19,904 nt of DNA from a bacterium (GTDB lineage Bacteria > JACRDZ01 > JAJRWM01): positions 1 to 19,904 of the forward strand of contig JAJRWM010000135.1 in assembly GCA_024276815.1 (NCBI GenBank). Direction: 5' to 3'. Position numbers and translations under genes: made by a program. The first letter of the stretch is position 1, and every line of letters begins with the position of its first letter. A model generated the notes under the pieces. That model saw only the letters and a list, made by a program, of their open reading frames with translations. It searched no databases and was not told the DNA's origin. Below, in pieces: positions 7,255 to 14,332 of this stretch.

Positions 7255-8253
7255 ATGACAACAAAACGTATTTTAAGCGGGATGCGTCCTACCGGTAAAC
7301 TTCATTTGGGACATTATTTCGGCGTGCTGGCTTCCTGGCGTCGTTTCCAGGAAAGCGGTGAATACCAATGCTATTATATGGTCGCTGACTGGCACGCTTT
7401 TTCCAGCGAGTATAAAAATTCCAGCGTTTTAAACCGGAATATTATCGAGGTCGCCGCTGACTGGCTGGCCAGCGGGATCGATCCCGCTAAATCGGTGGTA
7501 TTCGTGCAGTCGGCCGTACCTGAACATACCGAACTGGCCCTGCTTTTCAGCATGATAGTCCCCCTGCCCTGGCTGGAAAGGAATCCTACTTATAAAGAGT
7601 TGAAAACGGAATTAAAAAATAAAGATCTGCATACAATTGGTTTTTTAGGCTATCCGGTATTGCAGGCCGCTGATATCCTGATCTATCGGGCGAACTCGGT
7701 GCCTATTGGCGAGGATCAGCTTCCTCACCTGGAATTAACCCGTGAGATTGCGAGACGTTTTAATAATTTCTATGGCGACTATTTCCCTGAGCCGGCGGCG
7801 GTATTGACTGAAACTCCAAAAGTTCCGGGAACCGATAACCGCAAGATGAGTAAAAGTTATGATAACTGTCTTTATATCTCCGACAGTCCGCAAACTTTGA
7901 GGGAAAAGGTTCTGCGGATGGTTACTGATCCGGCCAGGGTGCGACGTAACGATCCGGGACATCCTGAGGTCTGCTCGGTATTCGCTTTCCACAAGATAAT
8001 TAATCTCGATGAAACGCCTCAAATTGAAAGCGACTGCCAAAGCGCGGGCATAGGTTGCTTTGACTGTAAAAAAAACATGGCCGAAAAATTAATCAATTAT
8101 ATGGCTCCGGTTTACGAAAAACGGCTTGGCTGGATTCAGCGGCCCGGGCAAATAATAGAAATGTTAAACGATGGCAATCAACGGGCGGGAACCGTCGCCG
8201 GGGATAATTTGAAAAAGGCCAAGAAGATGGCCGGGATGCTTTGGCATGAGTGA
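7255..8253 (+). CDS. trpS: Tryptophanyl-tRNA synthetase with iron-sulfur-type cysteine motif
   Basis: TrpRS is a class I synthetase that charges tRNA-Trp. The 332-residue protein has the HIGH-equivalent HLGH (17-20), the GEDQLPHLELTREIARRFN segment (152-170) and KMSKS (197-201). In the C-terminal half C240, C261, C268 and C271 form C-x20-C-x6-C-x2-C. This is very close to the C-x22-C-x6-C-x2-C motif that binds a [4Fe-4S] cluster near the anticodon region in Thermotoga maritima TrpRS. Cluster binding here is inferred. It lies 11 nt after birA and overlaps scpA by 8 nt. Confidence 0.97.
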   Translation: MTTKRILSGMRPTGKLHLGHYFGVLASWRRFQESGEYQCYYMVADWHAFSSEYKNSSVLNRNIIEVAADWLASGIDPAKSVVFVQSAVPEHTELALLFSMIVPLPWLERNPTYKELKTELKNKDLHTIGFLGYPVLQAADILIYRANSVPIGEDQLPHLELTREIARRFNNFYGDYFPEPAAVLTETPKVPGTDNRKMSKSYDNCLYISDSPQTLREKVLRMVTDPARVRRNDPGHPEVCSVFAFHKIINLDETPQIESDCQSAGIGCFDCKKNMAEKLINYMAPVYEKRLGWIQRPGQIIEMLNDGNQRAGTVAGDNLKKAKKMAGMLWHE

Positions 8254-8992
8254 AAAGATCGGATATCTGGTAAAACTTCAGGCTTTCGAGGGGCCTCTTG
8301 ATTTGCTGCTCCACCTGATCAGGAAAAACAAGATGGATATTTACGATATTCCGATCGCTGAGGTAACGCGGCAGTACTTATCTTATCTTGCGGCCATGGA
8401 ACAGTTTGATATTGAGGTCGCCAGCGAATTTATCGTTATGGCGGCGACTTTGATGTATATCAAATCCAAAATGCTGATTCCCAGGGAAATGGTTAAAATA
8501 GAGGAAGAGATCGACGAAGACCCGCGCGCGCCTTTGGTTGAAAAGTTGCTGGAATACCAACGTTTCAAAGAAATCTCCCGAACGCTGGCTACCAGGGAAG
8601 AGCACGAAAGTCATTATTTTACCCGCCCCCTGGATTTAAGTTTGATCGAGGAGAAGTTGGACGAGCCTTATTTTGAACTGGACCTTTTGGAGCTGGTCAA
8701 AACCTTCAATCGTTTGATCCACTTGATAAATACCGAACCCAAGGTACGGGAAATCATTGTCGATGATATCAACATTAATCTGAAAATTGAAGAGTTGACG
8801 CATATGATGCATTATCAAAATCTGGTCAATATCTCGGAACTTTTTAAGAACTATAAGACAAAAAAAGAGGTGATCGCGGCCCTGTTAGCCTTGTTGGAGA
8901 TGGCGAAGAACGGCTTGATTGTCTTGCAGCAAGTTGAGTTATTTGGTGAAATACGCGGCTATCCGGCCCAGCTTTCCCTAGAAGTAGCCTGA
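8246..8992 (+). CDS. scpA: Segregation and condensation protein A (kleisin ScpA)
   Basis: ScpA is the kleisin that bridges the SMC dimer and binds ScpB in bacterial condensin, acting on the chromosome. The 248-residue protein has the hallmark FEGPLDLLLHLI (14-25) followed by KMDIYDIPIAEVTRQYL. An acidic middle region follows. The C-terminal winged-helix segment reads KKEVIAALLALLEMAKNGLI, with a QVELFGEI-type tail. The ATG at 8246 overlaps the end of trpS by 8 nt, and the UGA overlaps the scpB ATG by one base. Tight coupling of the two condensin partners is typical. Confidence 0.95.
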   Translation: MSEKIGYLVKLQAFEGPLDLLLHLIRKNKMDIYDIPIAEVTRQYLSYLAAMEQFDIEVASEFIVMAATLMYIKSKMLIPREMVKIEEEIDEDPRAPLVEKLLEYQRFKEISRTLATREEHESHYFTRPLDLSLIEEKLDEPYFELDLLELVKTFNRLIHLINTEPKVREIIVDDININLKIEELTHMMHYQNLVNISELFKNYKTKKEVIAALLALLEMAKNGLIVLQQVELFGEIRGYPAQLSLEVA

Positions 8993-9543
8993 TGAAAATA
9001 TCTGAAGCCAAGCAAATCCTGGAAGCCCTGCTTTTCGTAAGCGACGTTCCGCTCAAGAGTGATAAAATAGCGCAAATCATGGAAATTGACGCCAAGACGG
9101 TAGCTATCCTGGTCGATGAATTGAAGAAGGAATATCAGTCGCGCGAACAGAGCTTTAATATCAGGGAGATCAGCGGCGGTTACCAGTTTTATACCTTGCC
9201 TGAGTACTCTTCCTGGATCAAGAAGATGTTCGCCGCCCAGGAGAACCGTTTATCCACAGCCAGCATAGAAACCTTGGCGATTATTGCCTATAAGCAGCCG
9301 ATTACCAGGCTGGAGATCGAAGAAATCAGGGGAGTCAGTGTGTCTCATACGATAAAAAAACTGATCGACAAAAAAGTCATAACTTTGGCGGGGCGGAAAA
9401 AAGTGCCGGGTCGTCCTATTTTATACCGTACCACGCCTTTCTTTTTGAAATATTTTGGTCTCAAGGATATCTCCGAGATGCCGCAGTTGGCTGATTTTAA
9501 AGATTTACTTTCCAGCGCTGAGGATGGCGAATCCGGTGAATAA
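8992..9543 (+). CDS. scpB: Segregation and condensation protein B (ScpB)
   Basis: ScpB is the winged-helix dimer that binds ScpA and regulates SMC. The 183-residue product shows LEALLFVSDVPL near the N-terminus, then SGGYQFYTLPEYSSWI. The strongly conserved segment ETLAIIAYKQPITRLEIEEI is followed by GRKKVPGRPILYRTT and a FLKYFGL tail. The start overlaps the scpA stop by one base (TGATG), indicating coupled translation. The C-terminal codons overlap the start of rluB. Confidence 0.95.
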   Translation: MKISEAKQILEALLFVSDVPLKSDKIAQIMEIDAKTVAILVDELKKEYQSREQSFNIREISGGYQFYTLPEYSSWIKKMFAAQENRLSTASIETLAIIAYKQPITRLEIEEIRGVSVSHTIKKLIDKKVITLAGRKKVPGRPILYRTTPFFLKYFGLKDISEMPQLADFKDLLSSAEDGESGE

Positions 9544-10273
9544 AACTGAAAAGAGCGTGCGTCTGCAAAAATATCTGGCCGCTTCAGGCGTCGCTTCCAG
9601 GCGTCAGGCGGAGAAGTTAATTGAAAAAGGCGAGATAAAGGTTAACGACCAGGTCGTCACCAGGCTGGGGACGTGTATTGATCCAGGTATTGACGTCGTC
9701 AAGTGGCGTGGCAAAATTGTTAAACCGGTAATCGCGAAAATCTACCTGATGCTCAACAAGCCGGCCGGGTTTCTCTGTAGCCTCGCTGATCCGCAAGACA
9801 GAAAGCTGATTGTTGATCTGATCGACCCGAACCTGAGGAAGTTGGTCAAACCGGTTGGCCGGCTTGATTTTAATACCACGGGGCTGATTCTGCTGAGCAA
9901 TGACGGCGAGTTTATTCAGCGGATGACCCACCCCTCTCATAAAGTTATAAAAAAGTATAAAGTGAAGGTTGGCGGCGAGGTTACGCCGGAAATCATCGAG
10001 AAAATAAAAAGGGGTATCGTGCTTGAGGACGGGCCGGTAAAAGCTGTTGCCGTCAAGTTGCAGAGACGCACGATTCACAATTCTTTTCTGCTGATCTCGG
10101 TTACGGAAGGTCGAAAACACTTAATCAGAAAAATGTGCGAGGCCTGCGGGCTTAGAGTCGTCAAACTCAGCCGAATCGCGTTTGGTCCATTAACGCTTGG
10201 AGGCTTAAGGCCAAAGGATTATCGTCATCTGACTGATTCAGAAGTTAAAATGCTTAAAGCCAGCTCCAGATAG
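9524..10273 (+). CDS. rluB: Ribosomal large-subunit pseudouridine synthase, RluB/RsuA family
   Basis: A pseudouridine synthase of the RsuA/RluB/E/F group, probably modifying 23S rRNA helix 89 as RluB does; the exact target site is inferred. An S4 RNA-binding domain spans about residues 11-68 (RLQKYLAASGVASRRQAEKLI region). The catalytic motif GRLDFNTTGL is at 112-121 with nucleophile D115. LSNDGEF and the ITEGRKHLIRKM-type element (VTEGRKHLIRKM here) follow. The start is uncertain: ATG 9524 has GAGG directly abutting it, while GTG 9536 has that GAGG 12 nt upstream. Both keep the S4 domain and overlap scpB. The 3' end overlaps thiL tail to tail by 36 bp. Confidence 0.92.
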   Translation: MANPVNKTEKSVRLQKYLAASGVASRRQAEKLIEKGEIKVNDQVVTRLGTCIDPGIDVVKWRGKIVKPVIAKIYLMLNKPAGFLCSLADPQDRKLIVDLIDPNLRKLVKPVGRLDFNTTGLILLSNDGEFIQRMTHPSHKVIKKYKVKVGGEVTPEIIEKIKRGIVLEDGPVKAVAVKLQRRTIHNSFLLISVTEGRKHLIRKMCEACGLRVVKLSRIAFGPLTLGGLRPKDYRHLTDSEVKMLKASSR

Positions 10274-11239
10274 CTCTCTGGTTTTGCCGTTTTGTACCAA
10301 TTTTATACCGAAATTTGGTGGTTTTGCTTCACCAATCAGACTGATCTTAATGCCAAGTTCTTCAAATGATTGTGAAATAATGTCTGTCGAGTCCTTAAGG
10401 GGGGCGGTGAAAAGCAGTTCGTAATCCTCGCCGCCATAAAAGAGAAACTCTTCAATTTGTTTTTCCGTAAAATTATCTTTCAGTAGTTCCGAGACCGGTA
10501 TTTTATCCCAATTTATCAAGAATCCCAAGTCGTTAGCCAACACAAGTTCTTTTATGCCTTCATAAAGGCCGTCGCTTAAATCCAGAAGTCCGCCAAGCGA
10601 AAAGTTGTTTTTTAAAAATCGGGCTGTCTTTACATGGTTAGGCGGGGTCAGATGCCTTCTGATTAACTCAGACTGCGCGTTTGAAAGCCGGGTTCTGTCT
10701 TCTGTCAGATATTTCAGGCCGGCCGCCGCTTCTCCGGTCGTCCCGGTTAAAAACAGGCCGTCGCCAGCCTGGATGTTATTTCTGGCAATCCCTTGCCCAG
10801 ACTCCGTTTCACCAATCAGGGTGATGCTTATGGTTAACGCCGGGCCGCTAACACAGTCTCCCCCCAGCAGGACAAGCCGGTTCTCTCGTGATACCCGCGC
10901 CATTCCTTCGATCAGATTCATGATCTTATCAAAGCCCAAGTTTTCCGGAATTACCAGCGATAATAAAAAATATCTGGGGATACCAGCCATGGCGGCTATA
11001 TCGCTGATATTTACCAGCAAGGCTTTGCGACCGATGTTAAAGTAGTCTTCCGCGATATCCAGGAAATGAGTTCCTGAAACCAACGTGTCAACCGTAAGGA
11101 GTTGGCTTTTGCCGGCGGAACATTTCAAGGCCGCGGCATCATCGCCAAGGGAAAGCGGAACGTTGTCATCTTTCAAAGAGAAACTGCTTGAGATATACCG
11201 GATTAGTTCACGTTCGTTACGAGGATGTTGACTGTTCAC
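10238..11239 (-). CDS. thiL: Thiamine-monophosphate kinase
   Basis: ThiL phosphorylates thiamine monophosphate to the active cofactor thiamine diphosphate with ATP. The 333-residue protein has the PurM-like motifs in order: LSLGDDAAAL (29-38), TVDTLVSGTHF (49-59), ISDIAAMAG (78-86), GGDCVSG (126-132), DLSDGL (220-225) and GGEDYELLF (269-277). It ends GAGFKHFNF. The start is GTG at 11239, which lies inside the end of the upstream HDOD gene (23-nt overlap) and keeps the usual ERELIRYI N-terminus, so translation is probably coupled. Its last 36 nt are antisense to rluB. Confidence 0.95.
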   Translation of the reverse strand: MNSQHPRNERELIRYISSSFSLKDDNVPLSLGDDAAALKCSAGKSQLLTVDTLVSGTHFLDIAEDYFNIGRKALLVNISDIAAMAGIPRYFLLSLVIPENLGFDKIMNLIEGMARVSRENRLVLLGGDCVSGPALTISITLIGETESGQGIARNNIQAGDGLFLTGTTGEAAAGLKYLTEDRTRLSNAQSELIRRHLTPPNHVKTARFLKNNFSLGGLLDLSDGLYEGIKELVLANDLGFLINWDKIPVSELLKDNFTEKQIEEFLFYGGEDYELLFTAPLKDSTDIISQSFEELGIKISLIGEAKPPNFGIKLVQNGKTRELSGAGFKHFNF

Positions 11240-12104
11240 GTGAAGCGGCTGATGTTAATTTCAGGAAATCAATGGCTTTATTCATCTCGCTATTGACTTG
11301 ACGCAAGATTAATTCCAGGTCGAGAAGGCTGAAACCCAGTTCCTCGACAATCTCTTTACCCAGTTTGGGCTGGCGGGAATCGCCATTGGCGCCGATTTTC
11401 TTTGCCCGGCAGATAACGTCAGCCATATGAACGATATAGGTCAGCTTATCGTCTTGAGGATGCGCCATCGGTTTATGATGATGACCAATAACGTCAATTA
11501 ATGGTTTTGGCAGTTTCCAGTTGCTTGCCAGTTGCTCGCCCAGATTAGAGTGGTTGAATCCGAGCACTTCTTTTTCCACGTCATAAATAAAGGCTGGTTT
11601 CTTTGTCAACTCCTCCAGGACTTTGACAAATTCATTGTGGAGATATTGGTCCAGGATAATCTTGCCTATGTCATGCAACAATCCCCCGGTAAAGGCCAGG
11701 TCGGCGTCTTCGTAATGAAGCTTGGTGGCGACTAGCCGCCCGCAGACGGCGCAGCCTATAGAGTGTTTCCAGAATTCCTTGCGATCAAAGTTACCAAGCG
11801 ATTTGCTCTTGCCAAACATGTCGAAAACCGATATAGTTAACGCTATGTTCTGAATGGTTTTAAAGCCTAAAATCGTAATAGCGTGCGAGATGCTTTTTAT
11901 TTCGCCGGGGAAGCCGAAGAAGGCTGAATTGACCAGCTTGAGTATTTTCATGCTGAGAGATTGATCAGTAGTTATTATCTTGGCGATATCAGTCGCGGAC
12001 GTTTTAGGGTCGTTAGCCAGCTGGTTAACCTTCATCACGACATCGGGAAGGGTTGGCAAATCTTTGATGCGTTCAATTATTCTTTCGATATTTACTTTTT
12101 CCAC
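11217..12104 (-). CDS. HDOD domain protein
   Basis: HDOD proteins are HD-related signalling or output modules linked to motility, nucleotide signalling or stress responses; the target of this one is unknown. The 295-residue protein starts with the HDOD signature IKDLPTLPDVVMKVNQLAND (13-32). It then has DQSLSMKILKLVNSAFFGF (47-65) and the SISHAITILG helix (71-80). HD-fold ligand candidates are all retained: H114, H144-D145 in GLLHDIGK, H185, H208-H210 and D229. There is no attached GGDEF, receiver or other domain. The start is GTG at 12104 with GGAG 5 nt upstream. It leads a two-gene unit with thiL behind a consensus promoter. Confidence 0.93.
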   Translation of the reverse strand: MEKVNIERIIERIKDLPTLPDVVMKVNQLANDPKTSATDIAKIITTDQSLSMKILKLVNSAFFGFPGEIKSISHAITILGFKTIQNIALTISVFDMFGKSKSLGNFDRKEFWKHSIGCAVCGRLVATKLHYEDADLAFTGGLLHDIGKIILDQYLHNEFVKVLEELTKKPAFIYDVEKEVLGFNHSNLGEQLASNWKLPKPLIDVIGHHHKPMAHPQDDKLTYIVHMADVICRAKKIGANGDSRQPKLGKEIVEELGFSLLDLELILRQVNSEMNKAIDFLKLTSAASREQSTSS

Positions 12105-12135
12105 GCTGGCTCCATGTTTAGATTCGAATTAATAT

Positions 12136-12165
12136 ATTATAGGTATTTCACCTAACTGCTGTCAA
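12136..12165 (-). promoter_or_regulatory. Consensus sigma-70 promoter for the HDOD-thiL unit
   Basis: Reading the minus strand, a perfect -35 TTGACA (complement of 12160-12165) and a perfect -10 TATAAT (complement of 12136-12141) are separated by 18 nt. The start site would be near 12129, about 25 nt before the GTG of the HDOD gene. The element fills most of the 89-nt divergent gap to mnmD. Confidence 0.85.
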
Positions 12166-12193
12166 GATGTTTTGCTAAAACGGCACTTCAACT

Positions 12194-12931
12194 ATGATGA
12201 AAAACAACCAGCTTAAACTTGTTATAACCGGCGATGGTAGCTGGACTCTACATTCAGATCAGTATGATGAAACCTTTCATTCGATAAGCGGAGCTGTAGA
12301 TGAAGCTTTCTGTAAACATGTTCGTCCATGCGGCCTTGAAACTTTAGCTGAATCCGGCCGTAAACTCAGAATCCTGGATGTCTGTTTCGGCTTGGGGTAT
12401 AATGTTTTAGCGGCCTGGCACACGGTGAAGCAGGCTAATCAAAACGCTGATCTGGAAATAATATCTTTAGAGAAAGACATCGCTTTGCTGGAATCACTGA
12501 TAAACCAGACCCTCCCCTCTCCTTTTGAGGATTACCAGACCCTGCTTAAGGAATTGCTCAATACTGGCTGTTATGAAGAAGGTAACCGCAAAATACAATT
12601 GGTCCTGGGTGACGCTACCTTAACTATTGATAAACTTGAGGGTAAATTTGACGCCGTGTTCTGGGACCCGTTCTCCCCGCCCAAGAACCCCGAAATGTGG
12701 ACTTTAAATATTTTTAAAAAAGTTTTCAGGATGATGAATGACAGGTCGATTTTAACGACCTACAGCGCCAACCAGAGAGTGCGCAAAGGACTGCTTGAAG
12801 CCGGCTTTAAAATAGGCCAAGGCCCTGCCGTCGGCCGTAAACGAGGCGGAACACTGGCCAGCATAAAGGCCCCTCTCCCACCTCTACCGGAAAAAGACCT
12901 GACAAAAATCAAAACAAAGGAAGCTTTTTAA
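12194..12931 (+). CDS. mnmD: Stand-alone MnmC2/DUF752 tRNA (mnm5U34) methyltransferase
   Basis: This SAM-dependent methyltransferase family converts 5-aminomethyl-uridine at the tRNA wobble position 34 to 5-methylaminomethyl-uridine. The 245-residue protein shows the SAM-binding DVCFGLGYN (62-70), GDA at 139-141, and the catalytic-region signature DPFSPPKNPEMW (158-169). TYSANQRVRKGLLEAGF (189-205) and a GRKRGGTLA tail follow. The FAD oxidase half of fused MnmC is absent, as in the Aquifex-type DUF752 enzymes. The start is ATG at 12194 or 12197. No Shine-Dalgarno is visible, so the transcript may have a very short leader. It is divergent from the HDOD gene. The stop lies in the palindrome GCTTTTTAAAAAGC. 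Confidence 0.88.
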   Translation: MMKNNQLKLVITGDGSWTLHSDQYDETFHSISGAVDEAFCKHVRPCGLETLAESGRKLRILDVCFGLGYNVLAAWHTVKQANQNADLEIISLEKDIALLESLINQTLPSPFEDYQTLLKELLNTGCYEEGNRKIQLVLGDATLTIDKLEGKFDAVFWDPFSPPKNPEMWTLNIFKKVFRMMNDRSILTTYSANQRVRKGLLEAGFKIGQGPAVGRKRGGTLASIKAPLPPLPEKDLTKIKTKEAF

Positions 12932-13361
12932 AAAGCGTGGATAACGGTTATCAATCAAAAACTTACCGGCTAAAGCAAAGCGCAGCCAAGTGTAAATTTT
13001 GTTAGGGGGACTCTTTTTCAAGCTTACAGTTTGAGGATTTTTGCCGTTGGCACTCTTAGACTCTAAGTTCCTCTCGCTAAGCGCTATAAACAGGCTCACC
13101 GGCATATCTATCCTTCGCGTAGTAAAGAATCCATCTATCATGCGAGTAGCAGTTAAAGGGCTAAAACAATAGGTTGGCTGGTGGCAAAGAAAGATTACGC
13201 CTGTTCGCAACACGTTTTAGATAAAATTTTACCTGTTTTAGGAATTATTTTGCTTGTCTTTGGCATTTATTTTACCTGCATTAATCCCCTCTTTTTTTAC
13301 AATTGATAATTCATCTTGATGGCAAGCCACAATCAGGGTTTTAAAGATATTTAATTAAATA
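12932..13361. other. Gene-poor region upstream of the PEP-CTERM gene
   Basis: No supported gene was found here. A minus-strand open frame covers 12884-13213 (109 codons), but it starts with TTG, has no ribosome site I can see, overlaps the end of mnmD, and has no recognisable motif. Small inverted repeats occur, for example GATAAC-G-GTTATC at 12940-12952 and a CTTAGA/TCTAAG hairpin near 13060. The part from about 13214 to 13361 becomes AT-rich and holds short direct repeats that may be activator sites. Confidence 0.5.
13214..13278. repeat. Short direct repeats upstream of the sigma-54 promoter
   Basis: ATTTTACCTG occurs at 13226-13235 and 13269-13278, 43 nt apart (about four helical turns). 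GTTTTAG occurs at 13214-13220 and 13235-13241, 21 nt apart (two turns). They lie about 85-150 bp upstream of the -24 element, the usual distance for an enhancer-binding protein. Function as an upstream activator site is inferred from position and phasing only. Confidence 0.35.
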
Positions 13362-13378
13362 CGGCACGGAAATTGCAT
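13362..13378 (+). promoter_or_regulatory. Sigma-54 (RpoN) promoter of the PEP-CTERM gene
   Basis: The sequence CGGCACG-GAAA-TTGCA has the -24 GG at 13363-13364 and the -12 GC at 13375-13376, with the required 10 nt between them. It matches the RpoN consensus TGGCACG-N4-TTGC except for the first base. Transcription would start near 13388, giving a leader of about 110 nt. Confidence 0.8.
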
Positions 13379-13428
13379 AAATGTGAGCGGGCTGTCAAAT
13401 TGAATACAATGTGATTTATGATTAAAGT

Positions 13429-13464
13429 ACTATTAAAAGTGTCTACTTTTAATTTTTTAATAGT
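13429..13464 (+). promoter_or_regulatory. AT-rich leader with two alternative hairpins
   Basis: The arm ACTATTAAAAGT (13429-13440) can pair with ACTTTTAAT (13445-13453, 4-nt loop) or with TTTTAATAGT (13455-13464). The two pairings are mutually exclusive. The stems are weak because of their AT content, so a regulatory role is uncertain. Confidence 0.35.
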
Positions 13465-13500
13465 TTTAGTTTAAAATCCATAATGAAAGGAGGTGTAAAC

Positions 13501-14214
13501 ATGAAAAAAATGACAATTATTAGCGTATTAGCTATCGCTTGTATGCTATTTATGGTAACCAGTTCCTTCGCTCACACTGTAAGTTACGTCAACAACACAA
13601 CTCAATCAACTTCCGCTCTGACTGGTTACGCAACAAACGGCGCTATGATGGACGGCATGACCGTTACCGCTACTTTCGCTACCGGCGGCACTGAAACGGC
13701 TATCTGGGGCGACACTGGCGCAACTTCCGGCGCCGCTGTTGGAACCGGCTGGGCTTTATCACAATCCGGCGACACCTTTGGCGACACCTTTTATAATAAC
13801 TGGGCGCTGTCCAGCTCAAGCGCATCCATTACCAGTCTGCTGATTGACGCAGGTATTGGTGATACTGTCTTTGATATCCACTGGAGTCCTTTTCCCGGTA
13901 CGGCAGGTTCAGCTGGTGGCACAACTTTTTCAGTATCAAGTACTTCCATCAGCAATATCGACGCTACTTACATCGATATGGTCGCTCTTGGTTCAGACGC
14001 TCCGGTTGGCGACTTATGGCGCTACCTGAACATCGACTTCACTAACAGCCAAACAGGATATTTCGGCGCCAATGACAACCTGACTTATATTGCTGACACT
14101 GACAATCTGAAGTATGCCGGCGATATCGATCCTCAAATACCAGAACCAGGCACCATGTTACTTTTAGGTTCCGGTCTTTTAGGTTTGGGCGGTTTCCGTA
14201 AGAAAAGTGAATAG
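13501..14214 (+). CDS. PEP-CTERM sorting domain protein, secreted
   Basis: A surface or matrix protein predicted to be exported by Sec and processed by an exosortase, which recognises the PEP-CTERM tail. I chose ATG 13501 over the in-frame ATG at 13483 because AAGGAGGTG (13487-13495) lies 5 nt upstream of it and within the longer reading. The 237-residue product has a signal peptide cleaved near SSFA-H (24/25). A Ser/Thr/Gly/Ala-rich mature region follows, with no cysteine and very few basic residues. The C-terminal tail (213-237) has the P-E-P at 214-216, a hydrophobic stretch and GGFRKKSE. Ser/Thr richness suggests glycosylation, as is common in this class. The body is not a family I recognise. 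No exosortase gene is in the window. It is monocistronic between a sigma-54 promoter and a terminator. Confidence 0.93.
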   Translation: MKKMTIISVLAIACMLFMVTSSFAHTVSYVNNTTQSTSALTGYATNGAMMDGMTVTATFATGGTETAIWGDTGATSGAAVGTGWALSQSGDTFGDTFYNNWALSSSSASITSLLIDAGIGDTVFDIHWSPFPGTAGSAGGTTFSVSSTSISNIDATYIDMVALGSDAPVGDLWRYLNIDFTNSQTGYFGANDNLTYIADTDNLKYAGDIDPQIPEPGTMLLLGSGLLGLGGFRKKSE

Positions 14215-14219
14215 TTATC

Positions 14220-14241
14220 TTTTATTTACTAGTAAATAAAA
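14220..14241. repeat. Perfect 22-bp palindrome after the PEP-CTERM gene
   Basis: TTTTATTTACT (14220-14230) is followed directly by its reverse complement (14231-14241). It begins 6 nt after the stop codon and overlaps the A-tract of the terminator stem. It could be a protein-binding site, or simply an AT-rich cruciform that helps termination. Confidence 0.6.
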
Positions 14242-14275
14242 AAGCGTCTTGGGTTAATTCCCTGGACGCTTTTTT
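14238..14275. terminator. Intrinsic, probably bidirectional terminator
   Basis: The arms AAAAAAGCGTC (14238-14248) and GACGCTTTTTT (14265-14275) pair over 11 bp. A further GGG/CCC pairing in the loop closes on TTAATT. The T-tract on the plus strand ends the PEP-CTERM transcript. The A-tract on the other side gives a T-tract for the converging minus-strand unit that ends at 14333. Confidence 0.9.
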
Positions 14276-14332
14276 ATGCGGTGTTAAAAGTGCCGCAGGC
14301 CATAAAACAGAACGGGCGAAGCGTATCTATCT

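Noticed and set aside
12884-13213. Minus-strand 109-codon open frame as a gene
   Set aside because: TTG start, no ribosome site, overlap with the end of mnmD and no recognisable motif. Kept only as an unexplained region.
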